From NCBI GenBank assembly GCA_021018815.1, contig JAITYX010000047.1:4783001-4847000 (forward strand): a stretch of DNA of 64,000 bases. Direction: 5' to 3'. Made by a program: the position numbers and the translations under genes. Shown here piece by piece: positions 61,733-64,000 of the stretch. This DNA is from Talinum fruticosum. Taxonomy: Eukaryota > Streptophyta > Magnoliopsida > Caryophyllales > Talinaceae. The notes beneath the pieces are model-generated. The model saw only the letters and a list, made by a program, of their open reading frames with translations. It searched no databases and was not told the DNA's origin. Within the stretch, counting starts at the first letter, position 1. Every line of letters starts with the position of its first letter.

Positions 61733-62735
61733 AGGGCGTTTTCCTGTGACTACTAATTCACGATCAACTCATGACCAACGTGAATCGCCAAAAAGAGGCT
61801 TGACAAATTACCCGAGTTGCAAAATTTGTGGGGATCAAATGGAGGATATGGAACATATTATCCGAGGTTGCCCTAATGCCTTGACCATCTGGAATTTTTT
61901 AGCTGCTAAAGGGTGGAATTTGAGCGGAAATAATCTACCCGTTAAGGCTTGGATCACTACCAATCTCAACAAATCGAGGGAGGACCCTAACTGAGAAACA
62001 AAATTCCTACTCACTATCTAGTACCTTTGGAAATGGAGGAATGCCCACTGCTTTGAAACTGAAGAATTCATCCCGAGAGCCAAAGGGGATGTCCTACTAC
62101 AAAAATTTGATGAGGTAATAAACGCCCTATCTAATGAAAATATGATACCTATTGAAATTCCACAGCATCGATCAGAAGAGCTTGTGAGGTGGGAATCTCC
62201 ACCTGTGGGATAGGTTCTGCTCAACGCTGATGGGGCATCAAAAGGAAATCTGGGAATTGCTTCTGGAGGTGGAGTTATTAGAGGAGATCAAAGAGAATGG
62301 ATTGGTGGTTTTGCTGAGAACTTTGGGTGGTGCTCTTCTATCATGGCTGAAATTAAGGCTGCTTGGAGAGGTTTGAGATTGGCTAGAAACCTTGGGTCGA
62401 AACAAATATGGTTACAACTGGATTCGGTAATGGTCACAGGTATGCTCCGTGGGAAGCAACAATTAGGGACCTAAATTCACACCGATTCTTAATCAATGCG
62501 AAGTGCTTATCAACAAACCGGATTGAGCGGTGAAAATTACCCATTGTTATAGGGAGGCCAATCAAATGGCTGATAAATTAGCTAATATAGGATTAGATAT
62601 GAGTTTTGGTTACCATTTTTTTGAATTTTCAATTAGTGATGTTATGGATGCGCTTTTTGCAGACAATGTAGGTGTCACTTGGTCCCATTCTATTAAAAAG
62701 TAATAAGCCCCTCTTCTGCACTATAAAAAAAAATA
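61733..62735 (+). mobile_element. LINE 3' fragment (zinc-binding region and RNase H)
   Basis: The sequence starts inside the RT-associated zinc-binding domain (CKICGDQMEDMEHII-GCP at about 61818-61880) and continues with LWKWRNAHCFE. An RNase H domain at 62215-62620 retains its acidic residues in context: LNADGASKG, MAEIKAAW, LQLDS and EANQMADKLAN. Stops and a frameshift near 62470 inactivate it. A run of A follows at about 62727. It is 5'-truncated and different from the LINE at 22 kb. Confidence 0.85.
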
Positions 62736-63748
62736 TTATGTTAAGTATCTTTGTTTTTTTTTCATTCCACATATAGAAAACTAAAGTAGTTATCAGTGTA
62801 TTTTGGACTCGAAATCATTTTCGTTCTCAATAAAAAAATCCATTTACAAGTTCCATCTTCATTTCACTATTGTCAATTTCTTGTAAAAAATCAATATATA
62901 TACAAAATTTACAAGAAATTTAAAGGATAATGACGTTATTAGATGACTAAACCAATTTTTGATTTGTTGTTTTTACGATTTCCTGATCCCCTTGGCCCAA
63001 TTACAAGTGGGCTTTATATCCTTTATCAAAGGAACAAAAGGTTTGGGCCCATTGACTGTGGCTAGGTGCTACTGAATATCACTTCGCTACCTGCTTTGCT
63101 GACAGAGATAAGAATGTCCATGATGCACCGGCAATACTTTTATTATAGATCTGAATTTATGGATTTGATAATATACACAATTTAAAGGATACAATTTATT
63201 TAGTTTTAAAACTTAGGATGATAAAAAATAAGCGGTGGTTTTTAAAAATTAAATTAAAATATAATATATATTAACTTAGATCTATAGATCCGAACCTACA
63301 ATATAGTTAGTACGTCTTAAAAGGGATTTAAAGGTCTCTTGTTTTGGGTAGTTAAAATGGTGTGGTTTGTGAGTGAGTATAGTTAAGTGTGAATTTTTTT
63401 AAGAAGTGTAAGTGTAGTTGAAAATTTATTTTTGTAATTTATAGAGTGGTGAGTGTGAATTTTTAACGAAGTATGATTGATTGTGGTTGAGTGTAGAGTT
63501 TTCTTATTTACCACCCAAAAGAACATACCTTTAACTTGTTTAAATATGAACTCATTACTGACCCGATCTTGAATGGGTCTACCTATCCTTATCAATTAAT
63601 ATATGATTAAATGGACGAGTCGTTTATAATAACCTTGGTCATTTATTGATCCAACTTTATATTCTATTTTAAAGAGTTTATCTATTCGGTCCGATGAGAT
63701 CTAATTTATTGTCCATCCCTACATATAACTAAAATTTTATACATGCAT
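62736..63748. other. Intergenic, no gene seen
   Basis: AT-rich; a stretch at 63340-63490 has repeated gtgagtgtg and gtgtgaattttt motifs, probably a decayed MITE. No gene. Confidence 0.35.
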
Positions 63749-64000
63749 ATAGACACGTCAACTCGGGCGGATGGGTAAAACATGGGTCGAGTGTACTCGA
63801 GTTCGGGTAAAGTATGGGTGGTCGTATATCGGGTTATATGGGTTTCAGGTCGACCCAACGAGTTGATATCGCCTTTTTATCAGCTTATATTTTCTTTTGT
63901 AAATTATAAAAATCCGACATATTTTTTACTTAAAATTGTCCATAATTTTACGGAAAGGTATAGTATTTGCATTTCTAAAAAGTATATTAAAAAAATTCAA
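63749..64000 (+). mobile_element. Start of second copy of the 47.3 kb TIR element
   Basis: tagacacgtcaactcgg..gatgggtaaaa, cgggttatatgggttt and aggtcgacccaacg match 47331-47640 in the same orientation. The copy runs off the window. Confidence 0.8.

Overview
This window is nuclear DNA from a flowering plant, most likely a eudicot. It is AT-rich, gene-poor and full of decayed transposons. Its recognisable genes are split by GT-AG introns, and two are plant-specific families: a restorer-of-fertility-like pentatricopeptide repeat (RFL-PPR) cluster and a subfamily XI leucine-rich-repeat receptor kinase. I could not name the species from sequence alone.

Layout. 1-2.5 kb: a short ORF at the left edge and a minus-strand FAR1/FRS-type pseudogene. 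2.5-9.7 kb: exon-like fragments of unrecognised genes and a 310-325 bp tandem duplication carrying a duplicated exon-like segment. 9.95-11.77 kb: an intact minus-strand RFL-PPR gene. 12.06-20.65 kb: a MULE transposon of about 6.2 kb with a decayed plus-strand mudrA-like transposase and a convergent minus-strand GRF-zinc-finger/coiled-coil/membrane-tail gene; the whole is flanked by a pair of 620 bp direct repeats. 20.87-21.38 kb: a long GT/AT microsatellite and a tandem duplication. 22.1-28.2 kb: a LINE split by a 2.84 kb solo LTR with a 5 bp target duplication. 29.4-29.74 kb: a 336 bp Helitron. 31.2-45.9 kb: a duplicated block in which a small predicted plastid membrane-protein gene occurs as a decayed copy, an exon fragment and a nearly intact copy; a truncated RFL-PPR fragment and a second RFL-PPR gene lie between them. 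46.1-48.5 kb: three small inverted-repeat elements. 53.2-56.75 kb: an RGI/RGFR-like receptor kinase locus with one stop and four single-base frame breaks. 58.5-60.7 kb: a CACTA element containing a 989 bp solo LTR. 61.7-62.7 kb: a LINE 3' end. From 63.75 kb: the start of a second copy of the element at 47.3 kb.

How it fits together. There is no operon-like pathway here. The history is duplication plus nested transposition. The PPR copies at 10, 36 and 38 kb and the plastid-protein copies at 32, 35 and 43 kb are paralogues made by local duplication. A Stowaway MITE is present in one plastid-gene paralogue and absent from the other, so it inserted after the duplication. Many coding breaks are one-base deletions in or beside short homopolymers, so part of the apparent pseudogenisation may be assembly-consensus error rather than biology.
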